A stretch of DNA of 64,000 nt from NCBI RefSeq assembly GCF_035046505.1, contig NC_089825.1, forward strand, positions 7,595,408 to 7,659,407, read 5' to 3'. Source of the stretch: Tiliqua scincoides. Lineage: Eukaryota; Chordata; Lepidosauria; Squamata; Scincidae. The translations under genes were made by a program, and so were the position numbers. Position 1 is the stretch's first letter. Each line of letters opens with the position of its first letter. A model generated the notes under the pieces. It did not search any database. It worked only from the letters and a program-made list of their open reading frames with translations, and was not told the origin of the DNA. This document shows, one piece after another, positions 1 to 11,913 of the stretch.

Positions 1-33
1 AAGGAGCACTTGTAAACCTCAGTAAAACACTAA

Positions 34-212
34 AGCCCAAACCCTAACCCACTTTCCAGCACTGGCATAGCTGTGCCAATGGGACAAGTGCTGCATCCTG
101 CAGTTGGGGGACAGTCACGGAGGCCTCCTCAAAGTAAGGGAATGTTTGTTCCCTTACCTTGGAGCTTCATTGCCCTTATGTCAGTGCTGGAAAGTGGGTT
201 AGGATTGCACCC
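34..212. mobile_element. 179-bp Harbinger-like foldback MITE
   Basis: The two ends are inverted repeats: the left end reads roughly AACCCACTTTCCAGCACTGG and the right end is its reverse complement. TAA lies on both sides (31-33 and 213-215), the 3-bp TSD expected of PIF/Harbinger elements. It has no coding capacity. A second copy of exactly the same length and the same TAA flanks lies at 34720-34898, and a half copy at 5794-5870. The superfamily is inferred from TSD and structure only. Confidence 0.65.
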
Positions 213-588
213 TAAAACTTAAGGTGAAGGTTATTGCATGAGGTCTCAGATGGAACAAACCAGGTGGACCCTTTGCCACTCCTTGCTCCTTAATTCCAGC
301 CAAACTGTCAGCACAATCCTAGACATATCTACTCAAAACTATGCCCCTGTGAATTCAATGGTACTTACTCCCAAATGTAGCACGTAGAGGATTATGGCCT
401 TTGTGTGTCATGTGAAGAATAGCAGCCAGTCCTAAAACAGCAGAATAATGCCAGTCCTATTGCTTCTAAAATCCACCAGGTCTTACTGTGGTAACAAGAT
501 CATAACTCTGACTCTGGGACAATCACAGCTGGGGAAATAATAGATACCATTGTGGACCAGATAACTGCATAATTACATCTCTGCTAGG
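213..588. other. Non-coding stretch with a decayed MITE
   Basis: No gene is seen. About 305-410 resembles a diverged copy of a short repeat found many times in the window (TCTACTCA...ACTTACTCCCA), the same family as 1258-1440. The remainder is unassigned. Confidence 0.4.
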
Positions 589-1257
589 CAGTGGCGTCGC
601 TAGGGGGGTGCGGAGGGTGCGGAGGGTGCGGGCTGCACCTGGTGATGTGCCCTGAGTGGTTGACGCACCCTGGGGGTGTGAAGCACTAACATTGCAGGGT
701 TAGGAGCTACCACATCATGCCATACACTGTTGGATGGGGAATGACCAGCAGAACACAATGCAAAAACCTCCGTTGAGATAGCTTATTTCCCTCAAAAGTT
801 ATGGCCAAAAAACCAGAAGGAAAAAATGCACGGAGCCCTATGGAAAGTGAAAGTGAGCCGTATCGTGTGTTTACTCGCGAGTAGGCATATGTGCCATAGT
901 CCTTCGGAAAGGGCAGGCTGAGAGGACTCCAAATACACTAGAATGGTCCCAATCCAGTAAATGCAGCCCCCAAAACACCCGAGGAGGAGGTCCCTCCCCC
1001 CCCCAGCTGCGAGTGTATGGAACCCTATGGGAAGTGAAGCAGCCTCATGCAGTGTTTACTCGCGAGTAGGCAGACATGCCTTGGCTGGTCATCAGGCCAG
1101 GCAAAGAATGTGAGGACACCAGAACAGTCCCAATTTGATGTGACTGGAGTGCAACAAAAGTCCCAGAAGGCAGCCTCCCCCCCCCCAGAAAGAACCAACA
1201 AGGAGGCTTGAACTGGTAAGGGGAAAGTTTTCTATTTTGCACTTGCAAAGTCTCCCT

Positions 1258-1440
1258 CACAGCCCAATCCTACCCACACTTTTCTGGGAGTAAGCCCAAC
1301 TGACTGTAATGGGACTTACTTCTGAGTAGACATGCATAGAATTGGGCTCTGAGGCTGGACTCCTATACCCCACTTTCCTGGGAGTAAGCCCCACTGACTC
1401 TAATGGGACTTACTTCTGAGTAGACAGGCATAGGATTGGT
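1258..1440. repeat. Two tandem copies of a ~90-bp MITE-like repeat
   Basis: Two adjacent units share GGGAGTAAGCCC, TGGGACTTACTTCTGAGTAG and a terminal ATTGGG/CCCAAT. The same family appears diverged near 2290-2350, 7612-7770, 13313-13400, 24610-24650, 30045-30125 and 40575-40640. It has no coding capacity. This is a high-copy short repeat whose superfamily I cannot name with certainty. Confidence 0.55.
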
Positions 1441-1794
1441 CTCTCAGACTTGTAAAGCCAGGTGGGTCTTTGTATTGATGTGCTTGAAATAGAAGGACTT
1501 TAAACTGGGCGCCGGGGAGGGCTGAAGATCTCACTGATTCTTTTGGGGGGAGGGTGCTATTGCAGGCAGACTACAGAGAAAACTCACTTGGTGGAACAGG
1601 ACTGGCTCCCCCTTATTTAATAATTATAAATAGTTAAAATAAAAGAAATAATTTATTTTAATTTGCTTGATGATGTCACTTCTGGCCATGACATCACTTC
1701 CAATGGGTCCTGGACAGATTGTCATTCTAAAAAGTGGGTCCCAGTGCTTAAAGTATGAGAACTGCTGCAAAAAGGTGTTAGTAAGTTGACACGG

Positions 1795-1820
1795 GTGTGT
1801 GTGTGTGTGTGTGTGTGTGT
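1795..1820. repeat. (GT)n microsatellite
   Basis: An uninterrupted run of alternating G and T of about 26 bp inside the 589-2092 element. Confidence 0.9.
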
Positions 1821-2100
1821 GACTCCACAAGTTTTCAAAATCACTAAAATCAGAATTTGGAGGAGTAAGACCATCATGTTATATATCAATCAATGAGTAA
1901 TTTCATGCAGAATGCAATGAAACAAACCACATTGAAATATCTGTGTTCTATCAAAAGGTACTGCCAAAAAACCAGTGGGGCGGGGCAATGGTACATCACC
2001 ACGCCCACCATCTGGGGTGTTGCCCTACCTACTGCATGGGGTGACGCACAGACCTCCTGCACCGGGTGACGTGAATCCTAGTGACGCCACTGCTGCTAGG

Positions 2101-4044
2101 GAACAAAAGTATTTACTTTGGAAATGCCCCGGGGGGGGGGGACAGGGGACGGACAATGCACAAACTTTTCTCATTGAGTGACAGTTACGAATTAGAGAGG
2201 AAGGGCAGCAGAAACATGTATCCAGTAAGACTGATGGCTTTGCAAGTATTACAGCCTTCCAAAATAGGGCTTTGCTCATTTAAAACGAAGGCTGTAACCC
2301 TATAACACACTTACCTGGGAGTTATGCAATGGGACTTATTTCTGAGTAGTAACAGCAAGCTGTTCAAACCTTGACAAGCATGGCCAGCATAGTAAAGCTG
2401 GTTTGTCACATCTATAACCACATAATTGAATATTTTTTTCAGACAAAGCACTGCTTTCCTGTTCATACAACAAAAATCTACGTTCTAAATATTAGGTCCT
2501 ATTATTTTCTTTGTTAAATGTTGGCAATGGCTACAGAATTGATCAATATTGGATGCTTTTCCACAATTTATGACACTTTCTCCCAAATAAAGCTTTCATG
2601 TGCTGAGGTGTTTACAGCTGTGCTGCCAATTTCCTAGGCCTTTGTTTTGCGATATTTCTTTTCCAAGGAGAAGGACTCTAAATTTTTAAATTCCGATCAA
2701 TGAAGTAACATGACTGCAAAGTGCTGTGCCAGCATCTATTGGTGCTTGCTTGTATCTCAAAACAGTTCCAGGCACTTGAAAATACAATCTACTTGGATTC
2801 CAACTGGGCATGTTATGCACCCAAGCATGGTGTCACTTTTTCTTGTACTGGAAAATGTATAACATTTAGTTTTAACTCAGTTTACTATAAATTAGCATTT
2901 GAAGCATAACAGTATTTCAGACTTAGAAAGGGCAAAAGATCAATCCCAGCAAGAGCATTAATCCATCGTTGGACCTCAACTGGCTCATAGCATAAAATTA
3001 AATGTAAAAGGAAACCTAGAATTTGGTTTTACATCAAGACCGTCAGGAAATTGTTCAGAACATTTTCACATTAAAAGGAAAATAAAGGTGTCATTCAGCA
3101 AGATACTTAGACTACTTCAAACAAACAAACTTCTGGCATCTCCTAATTGAGAAATACCACCTACACATGTTCAGAGAAGGTAAATACATCTGGGGTTGTC
3201 AACCTTTCAAAGCAAGGAACTTGTAAAGCCATTGCTGTAATGAAGAGATTTATGTCTTCTCATGCCTTCCATCTACCTAAAACAAATTAACTTCATTCTG
3301 TGGCTGCAATGATGGAAGTAATCGGGGAAATGTTAATCAAGGAGAATATAACTCTCTGAAATGGTTTGAGAAATGAATTACCTTAAAATGAATGTTTGAA
3401 TTGGGTAATAATTTCATTGCAAGATCTGCAGATGAGGAACTCGACAGATACTTTATTTATATGTACATTTATCATCATTAATGAGTTCAATTCATGTGAA
3501 TCAGAATGGATCTTGCCAGCTCACAAAGTTTCTAGATGTTGAACATCATGTGACCCCCCCCCCTTCCTATCACAGCAGCCTCTCCTTGTTACATGGGTTG
3601 AATTTTCTCAGGGCTGCTTTAGGTGCTAGACACCTGCCTATGCAGGTCGCCCACTGCATGCAAAAATGGTAACAGTTAAACACTTCTTACTGTGGGCCCT
3701 GAAGGGGGTGGGTAGGATTGCCTGCACTGGTGAGGGACATCTCCTATCCCCCTTCCCAGATCAGACCTGCTGACACAGATTCATGCAGACTTGCACTGGT
3801 GAGTTAGCAGGTGCAGGTCCGAGTAGACCCATTTCCATGACTGGGGGTATTCCTGGGCAAGGGCTTCCTGCCTTTAGGGGAAACAAGTCAATTTAAGAAA
3901 CCTAATTTGAAACCCTGAGAACCAGAAGAAAAAACGTTGCCTGCCACCCTGATCATCACCAGAAGAGGGCGTGACATGGTGAATCACGGAGTAGATTGCT
4001 GGTTTCATTTATGTTAACTCCTCTTCCTGCTTGGTGAAATGCTC
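2101..4044. other. Unique AT-rich non-coding stretch
   Basis: No gene, RNA gene or clear transposon was found apart from a decayed short MITE at about 2290-2350. About 3050-3480 is AT-rich and free of recognisable repeats. It contains homeodomain-type cores (TTAATC, ATTAATG) and a TAATCGGGGAAATGTTAATC stretch, so it is a weak candidate for a conserved non-coding element. Confidence 0.35.
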
Positions 4045-4616
4045 TCACTGCAGCCATGAAATTAAAAGACACCTGCTTCTTAGGAGGAGAGTTATGATAA
4101 GTCTAGACAACTTAATGAAAAGCCGAGACATCACCTTGTTGACAAAGGTTCGTATAGTCAAAGCTATGGTTTTCCCACTTGTATGGCTGTGAGAGCTGGA
4201 CCATAAGGAGGGCTGAGTGCCAAAGAATAGATGCTTTCGAATTGGGTTGGAGAACAGTGTTGGAGAAAACGTTTGAGAGTCCCCTGGACTGCAAGGGGAT
4301 CAAATGAGTCAATCCTACAAGAAATCAACCCTGACTGTTCATTGGAAGGACAGAAGCTGAAGCTGAACCTTAAATACTTTGGTCATCTCATGAGAAGGGA
4401 TGACTCTTTAGAAAAGACCCTGATGCTAGGAAAAATTAAAGGCAAAAGGAGAACAAAAGGCAGAGGGTGAGATGGTTAGACAGTGTCACCGAGGCAAGGA
4501 ATTTGGACATGAATTTGGACAAACTCCAGAAGTTAGTGTTAGACAGGGGGGCCTGGTGTGTTGTGGTCCATGGGGTCATGAAGAGTTGTACATGACATAA
4601 TGACTGAACAACAGTG
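4045..4616 (+). mobile_element. RTE/BovB LINE, 3' end fragment
   Basis: From about 4045 the sequence follows the BovB 3' region. It starts with a remnant like CAGCCATGAAATTAAAAG and continues through the coding end (AAGGTTCG...GTCAAAGCTATGG, then GGCTGTGAGAGCTGGACC). It finishes with the diagnostic tail GGTCCATGGGGTCATGAAGA ... CATAATGACTGAACAACA. The copy is 5'-truncated and its reading frame is broken. BovB is abundant in squamates and ruminants, which supports a squamate source here. Confidence 0.85.
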
Positions 4617-5793
4617 CAGTCCCATGAGCCTTCGTCTACCACTTTTCTTCACAGACACTGGAACTGAGTTTTAAAACCTGTTGTGATTGTCTGTGCATGC
4701 ACAGTTCTTTCCCACCCCTACTAGAAGGCTCAACTGAAATGTGGAGTGTTTGCGCTGCCCCGTAAAGTGGCTCTTTGTCTGCAGTACCTTGTATGGCGTG
4801 AGATCTCAGAAGGAAATTGACTCCATCTATTGCCATCCAGGTGTTAAATGGGGATTAGTCTCATTCTGCTCGGAGACATTGGATTGGAGCTGGCCCACTA
4901 GCTAGGCTACTGAGAATGTTCACATGTCAGTGGTCAGCTCTAGGCTTGATGTAACTTCTGGACACAATATGAGAAAATAACATAGGGAATGTACAAAGAA
5001 AATCAAGAGGGCCTAGCAGAGAATGGCATCGAGTGGCCGTATCCTTCCAGCACTCCTCCTCATCTGCGTCTGTCAGAAGCTAAAGGATATGGAGACCCAG
5101 GCAGTCATCCCTATGATAGTTTTAGTGTTTCATTTTTAGAGCATTTGTTTAACTACAAAAGTTAAGATGATTTGTGGGGAAATATCTTTTAAGAAATAAT
5201 AATCTCTGCAGCTCAATCTCATTTTTAATACTTGCCATTTCTCCCTCAAGGCAATTTCGCTCTCATCCAGAGTTTTAGCAAAAGCTATTAAAATTGGCAT
5301 GAAGCTGTCTTGTGGTAAGTAATGTAGCTGTGTATAAAAAAAGCCCAGCAGAAATATATGAAATTTAATATGCTGTGCTTTTAAAACACACTTTTAATTC
5401 AAATGCTTTTTTTCTTTTTTAATTAGGTGACAGATAATTAAGTATTCATGTAATCAGATGTTTGTGCAGAATTACTCTTTGCCGCTCTCTTGCTGTGCAT
5501 GCATAAATCTAATAATTTTTCCAAGATGAACAAAACATTGAAGTTTATATCTCTTGGTGTTTCATGAATCAATATAGTGTTCATTCTGAATTCCATTTCA
5601 GTGACTTATGGTCTGATCTTAAAATTTTTTGCAGCAAAAAATGAATCTATTTGTCGGGAGTTTTTGACTACTGCATCAGAGCAAAGTCACAAAGCATGAT
5701 GTTAAATTTGTGTTGCAGGAGCGTTACTGTGGCCTTGCAGCAGATACATAGGCCTAAAAAATTATATTGGAATACAAAGGCTTCAGTTCTTAA
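4617..5793. other. Non-coding; AT-rich CNE candidate at 5160-5640
   Basis: No gene is seen. From about 5160 to 5640 the DNA is AT-rich, free of recognisable repeats and dense in developmental-factor-like motifs: TTAATTAGGTGACAGATAAT at about 5419 combines a TAATTA core with a TALE-type TGACAG, followed by TAATTAAG and ATGTAATCAG. This is the look of a vertebrate conserved non-coding element. Nothing in a single sequence can prove conservation. Confidence 0.3.
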
Positions 5794-5870
5794 GGGCCCA
5801 ATCCTACCCAACTTTCCAGTGCTGATGCAACTGTGCCAAAGGGACATGCACTGCAACCTGTGGTGGTGGA
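5794..5870. mobile_element. Half copy of the 179-bp TAA MITE
   Basis: It begins after TAA (5791-5793) with GGGCCCAATCCTACCCAACT and tracks the left half of the elements at 34-212 and 34720-34898. The right inverted repeat is missing. Confidence 0.5.
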
Positions 5871-6239
5871 CCTGGATCCCAAACCCTTTTTATGATTATA
5901 AAATGATCTCATTTTCATCAGCTATAATAATGTTTTTGGTCCTAGTTCACTAGCAAAGACACACCTCAATTATTGACTCAAGTAATTAGCTAAAGCATTG
6001 CAACTCCCAGAAGAGGTACAGTACTGACATGGAGGCACTTGACACAAATGGGCATGGAGCCCCTGTCCTGCAGAGATGTTTTCAGCTGCAGCCACATCAT
6101 GTCCATCCTGTGTGAAAGTGGGCCTCTTCCCATCTGTTCTGGAACATTCTATTGCCTTAAAGATAGACACACTATTATGCAAGTAGTACTGTTGCAATAT
6201 AGCTAACAGTACTTTAGGTAGATGAAAGGGTAGTGCATT

Positions 6240-6660
6240 AGAAAGGCACTGAAGACAGGGTTCCGTTCAGCCATCACGGCTAATCAATAGACTCTTCAGC
6301 TATGAATTTGTCTAACCTTTTTAAAGCCATCTAAGCCAGTCATCTTGTGACACACGTTCCTTTAATCAAGGACATGTTGTGGGAAGATCTTCCTTTTGTC
6401 TTGTCAGAATCTACTACTGATGAATTTACCGTAATTGGAGGACATCCACATTTCTAATAAGACAAGGGAGAAAAACTTATCTCTATTCACTTTCTTGACA
6501 TCATGAATCATTTTATAAATCTCTAACCTGTTCTCCCCTTAATCATTTGTTTTCTAAACTATAAAGCACTAAATTCTTTCCTTGAAGGGAAGGTGGTCCA
6601 ACCCCTCAATCATTTGGTCTGCCATTTTCTGAACTTTTCTCGATCTGCATGTTTTTGAGA
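6240..6660 (-). mobile_element. Old CR1 LINE, 3' fragment
   Basis: The plus strand shows the landmarks of an antisense CR1 3' end: GAATTTGTCTAACC, TTTTAAAGCCATCTAAG, CTTCCTTTTGTCTTGTCAGAATC, GGGAGAAAAACTT and ATAAATCTCTAACCTGTTC. It is clearly more diverged than the CR1 copies at 13704, 35431 and 63564 and represents an older subfamily. It is 5'-truncated, and no open frame is kept. Confidence 0.75.
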
Positions 6661-7508
6661 TGGAGCGAACAAAGCAAACAGCAAACAGAATTTCAATCTT
6701 GTGTGCTATGTAAAATGTCCCCCACCCTTCTTTTCCACTGTTCTTTCCTTAGCTTCCTGCAAAGTTTTGCTGTTGTGAAATGCCTCCTTCTTTCCTTCCA
6801 CAACTCTGGTGTCAGAATACTCTGTGCCAGCAAAACTGGGGCTACCCATTTGTTATGTTCCTGATGCAACATGGGAAAGGAAATAAAATCACACACAGAA
6901 GCCTTAGCAAGCATAATTTAACATTTCCCCATATAACTGCCTTGATAGATACCTGCAAATGAGGCGGCTACCTTCTCCCTCACTTTAATATCACTGTTCT
7001 CCTGGAAGCATCCATCTCTGCGAAGCTCTTGAAAGATAACCTAGCAAGCCTGCATTTACCACAGGGATATTTATTAGAAAGTAACACATAAATTAGTTCC
7101 ACCTTTAGTAGGTCTATAAATACACTTCTAGGCATAGACGCCTTGGCGTCTCCTGCTCCTCCTCTGATCTGCAAGATGTGATCCAGTGTCTGAAGTTATT
7201 TTGAAACATCCTTTAGCATCCAGTCTTCCTATTTCTGGCTTCACAAAGGACCCGGCATACTTACAGAGATGATCACAAGTGAAGAAAGAAAGTTTTGACT
7301 TTTGAGAGAGCTGTTAGTGTGACATTGGGAACAGGGTTTGGTTTACTGCCTTCATCGTAAACATCTTTCCTCAATGACCTTGGAACTAAACATTTGGAAC
7401 CTGCTATTTAGAAATCTTGATATCCGTGTTTTAGAAGTGCCCCTGAATACTAGAGTCCTCACCTGTAGTTCAAAAGTGGTACCCAAGAGTAAGCTAAGTT
7501 GGATCATC
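6661..7508. other. Non-coding, nothing recognised
   Basis: No gene or repeat could be assigned. Open frames here are short, overlap on both strands and lack protein-like composition. Confidence 0.4.
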
Positions 7509-7516
7509 AGTTAGAG

Positions 7517-7889
7517 CAGGGGTGCTCAATAGGTGGATCGCGATCTACCGGTAGATCGCGAGGCAAAATGAGTAGATCGCGGAGTGCCGACTCCCCCCCT
7601 TTCAGGTGCCTCTGGGAGGAAACGCCAGGAGTAAGGCCCATTGTACTCAATGGGGCTTACTCCCAGGTAAGTGTGGCTAGGATTGCAGCCTCACAGCCTA
7701 ATCCTAGGCATGTCTACTCAGGAGTAAGTCCTGTTATACGCAGTGGGGCTCAAGTTACACCAACATACATTGTACACATAAATATTATATGTTATGATGG
7801 CACGAACATTATAAAAAAAACTCTGGTAGATCTCCGGGCCTTGCTGGGTTTCAAAGTAGCTCTCTAGCCAAAAAAGTGTGAGCACCCTG
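7517..7889. mobile_element. hAT MITE, family E
   Basis: The ends are CAGGGGTGCTCAA and GTGTGAGCACCCTG, with a perfect 8-bp TSD AGTTAGAG at 7509-7516 and 7890-7897. The sub-terminal stretch GGATCGCGATCTACC is palindromic. A short MITE of the AGTAAG/ACTTACT family is nested inside at about 7612-7770. No transposase is encoded, and the 122-residue open frame across it is chance. Confidence 0.8.
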
Positions 7890-7897
7890 AGTTAGAG

Positions 7898-8919
7898 GCT
7901 ATGGTGTACATTGTCATTACCATGGTGTGGGATGGCAGCGGCTTATAGATACTACATATAAGACATTTCTGGCAAGGAAAAGATCCAGCATCACAAGAGA
8001 GGGTTGATTCTAGCCAACAAACTCAAAAAAGTTGTTAAAATGTGGGCCAGACATTACAGGACCTTGGTCCCACAGGACAAGGTGGTGATAGGATTTGCCT
8101 GGTTGTGTCTTTTCCTGTGGGCAGCGCAAGGTTGATTTTGTCCCTGTATTTGTCCCCTTTCTCTCATTTATCTCTCAGACCGGTTATTTTCAAAGTTTAA
8201 TTATCAGCCCCTGTGACCCCAAGCTGAGAAGGTAAATGCAAATTTCATGGCATTGCAAATGCAGAACTCCCATTTCATGCTTGAAGGAGAGAGATAAGAT
8301 TGCAAAGCCTGATCTAATTCTTGGGCCCTTCCTGAACTAATAGCTCTGATTCAATTTGGGTCCTGCTGTTGCAGCATCTGTGTCTATGAAGTCATCACCA
8401 CTTTTTGTGTCTTTTCCTGTTTGGGGATATGATCCTTTGCCCTTTCCCCATTCTTTGGAACTGATTCAATTTCTGATCCTCTCTTGCTTCCTCCCAAACC
8501 TGAAATCTAATCCCTGTCAAAGCTTCCCAGCCTAGTTGGATGTCTGGCGGTTCAAAGCAGAGCAGGTGAGTCCTGTCTTCCGTGGCTGTTATGAACAGCA
8601 TTAAAATGCCATGAATCTGCCCATATAAGCCCCAACAGCATATGGTACAACAGTGGGAGCTGAGCTGGAAACGGCTTCGTTCCTCTGATGCAGCTTATAA
8701 AGATCAATTTTTAAAATGAATGAATGCTATTCATTCTCCTAGCTGTCAGGGATGCTCTCGATGCCTTTCAGTCTGCCTGCTGATACCCTGGCATTGTGCT
8801 TTGCTGGTGTCTCTCGACATTTGCATCTGCTGCTGACTGGCAGGAAGCACAAGTGGTTGGGGCAAACCCCTGAGACTGAAACTTTTCATCATAGTTGGTT
8901 GGTCCTCAAAGGGTATCAC

Positions 8920-8954
<35 letters not shown>

Positions 8955-9237
8955 GGGGGGGGCACACACAGAATAGGTCTGAATGGAGGGGAGTGGACAG
9001 GCTTTTCTTTTGCCCCTTGCCTTACCTGCATTTCAAGCACAAAGTGAATATTAGGGATCCAGTGCCAGAATTAAACCAATACGATTTGTTGTCCTGAAGC
9101 ATAAATTAGCATTAAACCAGCCACCTGGGAAACAACAAAACACAATAGTCATATTGCTATAAACACTGAATGGTCCATGTGGGCAGATGCAGCTTCTGCC
9201 TTCTGTACAACCCCTACTGCATTGCTGCTTGTACATA
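7898..9237. other. Non-coding with a CT microsatellite
   Basis: No gene is seen. A (CT)n run lies at about 8923-8953, followed by a G-run. The opposing open frames there (repeated Ser-Leu or Arg-Glu) are translations of that microsatellite. The rest is unassigned. Confidence 0.4.
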
Positions 9238-9533
9238 TACAGGTATAATCTAAGTATCCACAGATTTTTCACCTGAAGTTTTATCTCAGTGTGATGAGAA
9301 CGGCCCTTAAAGTTAAAGGAAAAAAATCTTTTAACAATAACCTCGTTAATTCAAGAGAGGGCAGCCAGCTGGTAATCCATCAATCATTCTCTATCCAGGC
9401 TCTTAGAACAGCTTCACTCCCAAGGCAAGCGACCCCTCCCTTCCCCCTGAGCACGTGAAAGAAAGATAATCACTTTGCTCTGGGTGAAGGGAGGAGGTCA
9501 CTGGTTTGGAGTGAAGCCTTTCTAAGTGCCTGG

Positions 9534-10167
9534 CAGTGGCGTAGCTAAGGGGGTGCAGGGGGTAGCAGTTGCACTGGGCATCAAGCTTTAGGGGGGCAAC
9601 AAGCTGAGCTTGACACTAGTGACCAAAATTGTGAAAATCTTGGTATGTATGAATAACACCATCATGTTATATATCATTGGAAAGGTAATTTAATGCAGAA
9701 TGCAATGCAACAAATAGTACTGGAATATCTGTCTTCTATAAAAAGTTATCTTCAATTAACCAGAAAATGAAAACACAACTGCCTTGTGGAACAGAAAGTA
9801 GATTTTCTTACTCCAAACTGACCTATGAGACTGATTGTTCTGATGCCAATGAGATGTTATTATGATACAACATTGAACCAATAACTTTTTATTTATTTAC
9901 TTAATTAAATTTGATTTTGTCATGCAAGGGGGGCTAAAAAATCTTCTTTGACCCCAGGTAGCAGATACATGCCTTAGCTACACCACTGACTGGGGGGAGG
10001 CAGCAGAGCAAGTAGGTGGTGAGCTGCTGGGGGGAGGAAGTGGGTGCCTCTCAATTTTCACTTTTTTTAAAAAGCCTGGGCATGATGTCACTTCCAGTTG
10101 TGACATCACTTCCGGGGCAACATTTTGAACTTGGCACCGGGCTACATGATCATTAGTTACGCCACTG
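9534..10167. mobile_element. hAT-like element, family B
   Basis: The ends are CAGTGGCGTAGCTAAG and TTAGTTACGCCACTG. The TSDs GTGCCTGG (9526-9533) and GTGTCTGG (10168-10175) match at 7 of 8 bases. The family is the same as 589-2092. It is inserted into the Tigger-like element, so it is younger than that element. Confidence 0.75.
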
Positions 10168-10256
10168 GTGTCTGGCGACTGATTGATGAACTGTCTGCTT
10201 AATGACTCTGTCTTACATCACAAAGGTCAGCAAGGCTGTTTTTCAATTGCCTAGCA

Positions 10257-10697
10257 CAGGGGTGTCCAAACTTTTTGGCAGGTGGGCCACATCATCTCTC
10301 TGACACTATGTCAGGGGCCGGGGGGGGGGGAAGAATTAATTTACATTTCAAATTTGCATAAATGAATATATTAGAAATGTAACTTATATGAATGAATGAA
10401 GGTCTTGCAATACCTCAAGGCCTATAAAAGGCCTTTCACAAAGCAAGGTCAGCTTTGCTGCTGCTGTTGCATCACAGGCGTGAAACAGCAAGCAGTGGAA
10501 GGAGCTCTCATCCCACAGCTCACGCAAGAGGTTGAACAGTTGGCCGTCGTGCTAAGAGCAGTTGCGTCAGGCCAGTGTGGGCTCCAGCAAGTTTCTGGAG
10601 GGCCAGAGGCTCACTGGAGACTGTGGGATCCCCATGGGCTGGATTGGGAGTCCTCGAGGGCCGTAAGTGGCCCCAGGGCCGGAGTTTGGCACCCCTG
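10257..10697 (+). mobile_element. hAT MITE, family A
   Basis: The ends are CAGGGGTGTCCAAAC and TTTGGCACCCCTG. An 8-bp perfect TSD GCCTAGCA lies at 10249-10256 and 10698-10705. The interior carries the palindrome GGCCTATAAAAGGCCTT. Sister copies are at 31002-31465, 50700-51163 and 53229-53647. The 106-residue open frame across it is not a gene. Confidence 0.85.
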
Positions 10698-11192
10698 GCC
10701 TAGCACGTTGTTTTAAATGGATTTGCTTTAATGCAATTTTTGCCATCCACATGAGTTCTGGGAATGGTCCATGCATAAGTTGGTCCCTTTCAGAAAATCT
10801 AAACAGTGTGAAATGATGGAGAAGGATCCATGAGAGATGCAGAGAGAGAACTCTGTCAGGAGAACTGATAACATTTTCCCCCCTGGCAAAGGCATGTGTT
10901 TTTAAGAGCTGCATCGGAGGCAGAGCAGATGAAAGTTTTCCTATCACTGTATCTCAGGCTGGGAAAAGATTCAGCTGTTGAATTGCTGTCAGTCCTGCAG
11001 TTGTTCAAGGCACAGAAGCTTTGCCAGAAAAATGGTTGTTAGTTCTACCTGACAGGGGCATGTAGTGACTTGCTGCACAGCCCAAGTCCTTGCTTCAAAC
11101 CCTGGCCCTTGTTTCAGAATGAGAAAAGTATGAGAAAAATTACAAAAAACAAAATTACAGAACTCATACGAAGCCCCAACATATAGTCTCTT

Positions 11193-11905
11193 ATATGAGA
11201 CACCCAAGATCAAAGCACTGGCACCAGCTCGACCTGATCCTCACCAGACGCTCCAGCCTTCCCAGCATCAAGATCACACGCAGCTATCAGGGTGCTGCCT
11301 GTGACACCGACCACTCCCTGGTGTGCAGCAGAGTGAAACTGCAAACAAAGCGACTGTACCACACGAAAAAGGAAGGAAGACCTCGCATTGATACCAGCAA
11401 GACCCGGGATCAGAGAAAAGTGGAGGAATTTGCACGAGCGCTTGAGGAATCTCTTCCAGACCCGGCCGACGCAAACGCATCCAACAGATGGGAACATTTC
11501 AAGAATGCCGTTTACAACAACGCCTTGTCCATATTTGGCAAGAAGACCAACAAGACGGCAGACTGGTTTGAAGCCCACTCTGAGGAGTTGACACCAGTCA
11601 CTGAGGAAAAGAGGAGAGCTCAAGCAGCATACAAGGCCTGTCCCAGTGAGCGCAACTTGCAGGTCCTCCGAGGTGCTCGCAGCAAAGTCTAGCAGATTGC
11701 CAGGAGATGTGCTAATGACTACTGGCTCCAGCTCTGCTCCCAGATACAGATAGCAGCTGACACGGGCAACATCAAGGGGATGTATGACGGTTTCAAGCAG
11801 GCCCTAGGTCCAACGCAGAAGAAAATTGCCCCTCTGAAGTCTGCCACAGGCGAGGTCATCCAGGATCGGGCGCAGCAGATGGAACGCTGGGTGCAGCACT
11901 ACTAC
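11193..11905 (+). mobile_element. LINE-A fragment: endonuclease C-end and linker
   Basis: An open frame at 11195-11692 encodes the end of an APE-type endonuclease: HWHQLDLILTRR contains the substrate-loop region and TDHSLVCSRVKL the catalytic SDH-type block (TDH here). A basic, helical linker follows (GRPRIDTSKTRDQRK onward). The frame stops at a TAG (11690-11692), but LINE homology continues to about 11905 (GATGGAACGCTGGGTGCAGC), which is also the start of the RT part seen at 61520-63488. This is therefore the more 5' part of the same family. It is truncated at both ends and abuts a hAT MITE. Confidence 0.75.
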
Positions 11906-11913
11906 GGTGCTTC

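Larger units (their letters stand above)
589..2092. mobile_element. hAT-like non-autonomous element, family B, 1.5 kb
   Basis: The ends CAGTGGCGTCGCTA and TAGTGACGCCACTG form terminal inverted repeats, and a perfect 8-bp TSD CTGCTAGG lies at 581-588 and 2093-2100. That combination is diagnostic of hAT transposons. I see no transposase. The interior holds two tandem copies of a short MITE (1258-1440), a GT microsatellite (about 1795-1820) and a stretch around 1660-1770 resembling hAT family C. Shorter relatives with the same termini are at 9534-10167, 11914-12157 and 28034-28256. Confidence 0.75.
9238..10790 (-). mobile_element. Tc1/mariner-Tigger-like element, split by two hATs
   Basis: The left end starts TACAGGTATAA. 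The body matches, in reverse, the element at 60474-60932 (for example TTACATCACAAAGGTCAGCAA here against its complement there). Two hAT elements interrupt it, at 9534-10167 and 10257-10697. TACAGGT ends and a TA start fit Tc1/mariner-type MITEs, but no transposase is seen. The right end is approximate. Confidence 0.55.

Noticed and set aside
4231-4470. A short plus-strand frame as a host gene
   Set aside because: It is the BovB coding end in a decayed LINE copy.
7499-7867. A 122-residue open frame
   Set aside because: It starts in the target site and spans a hAT MITE with a nested MITE; no domain is seen.
8746-8976. Arg-Glu or Ser-Leu repeat proteins
   Set aside because: They are translations of a CT microsatellite on either strand.
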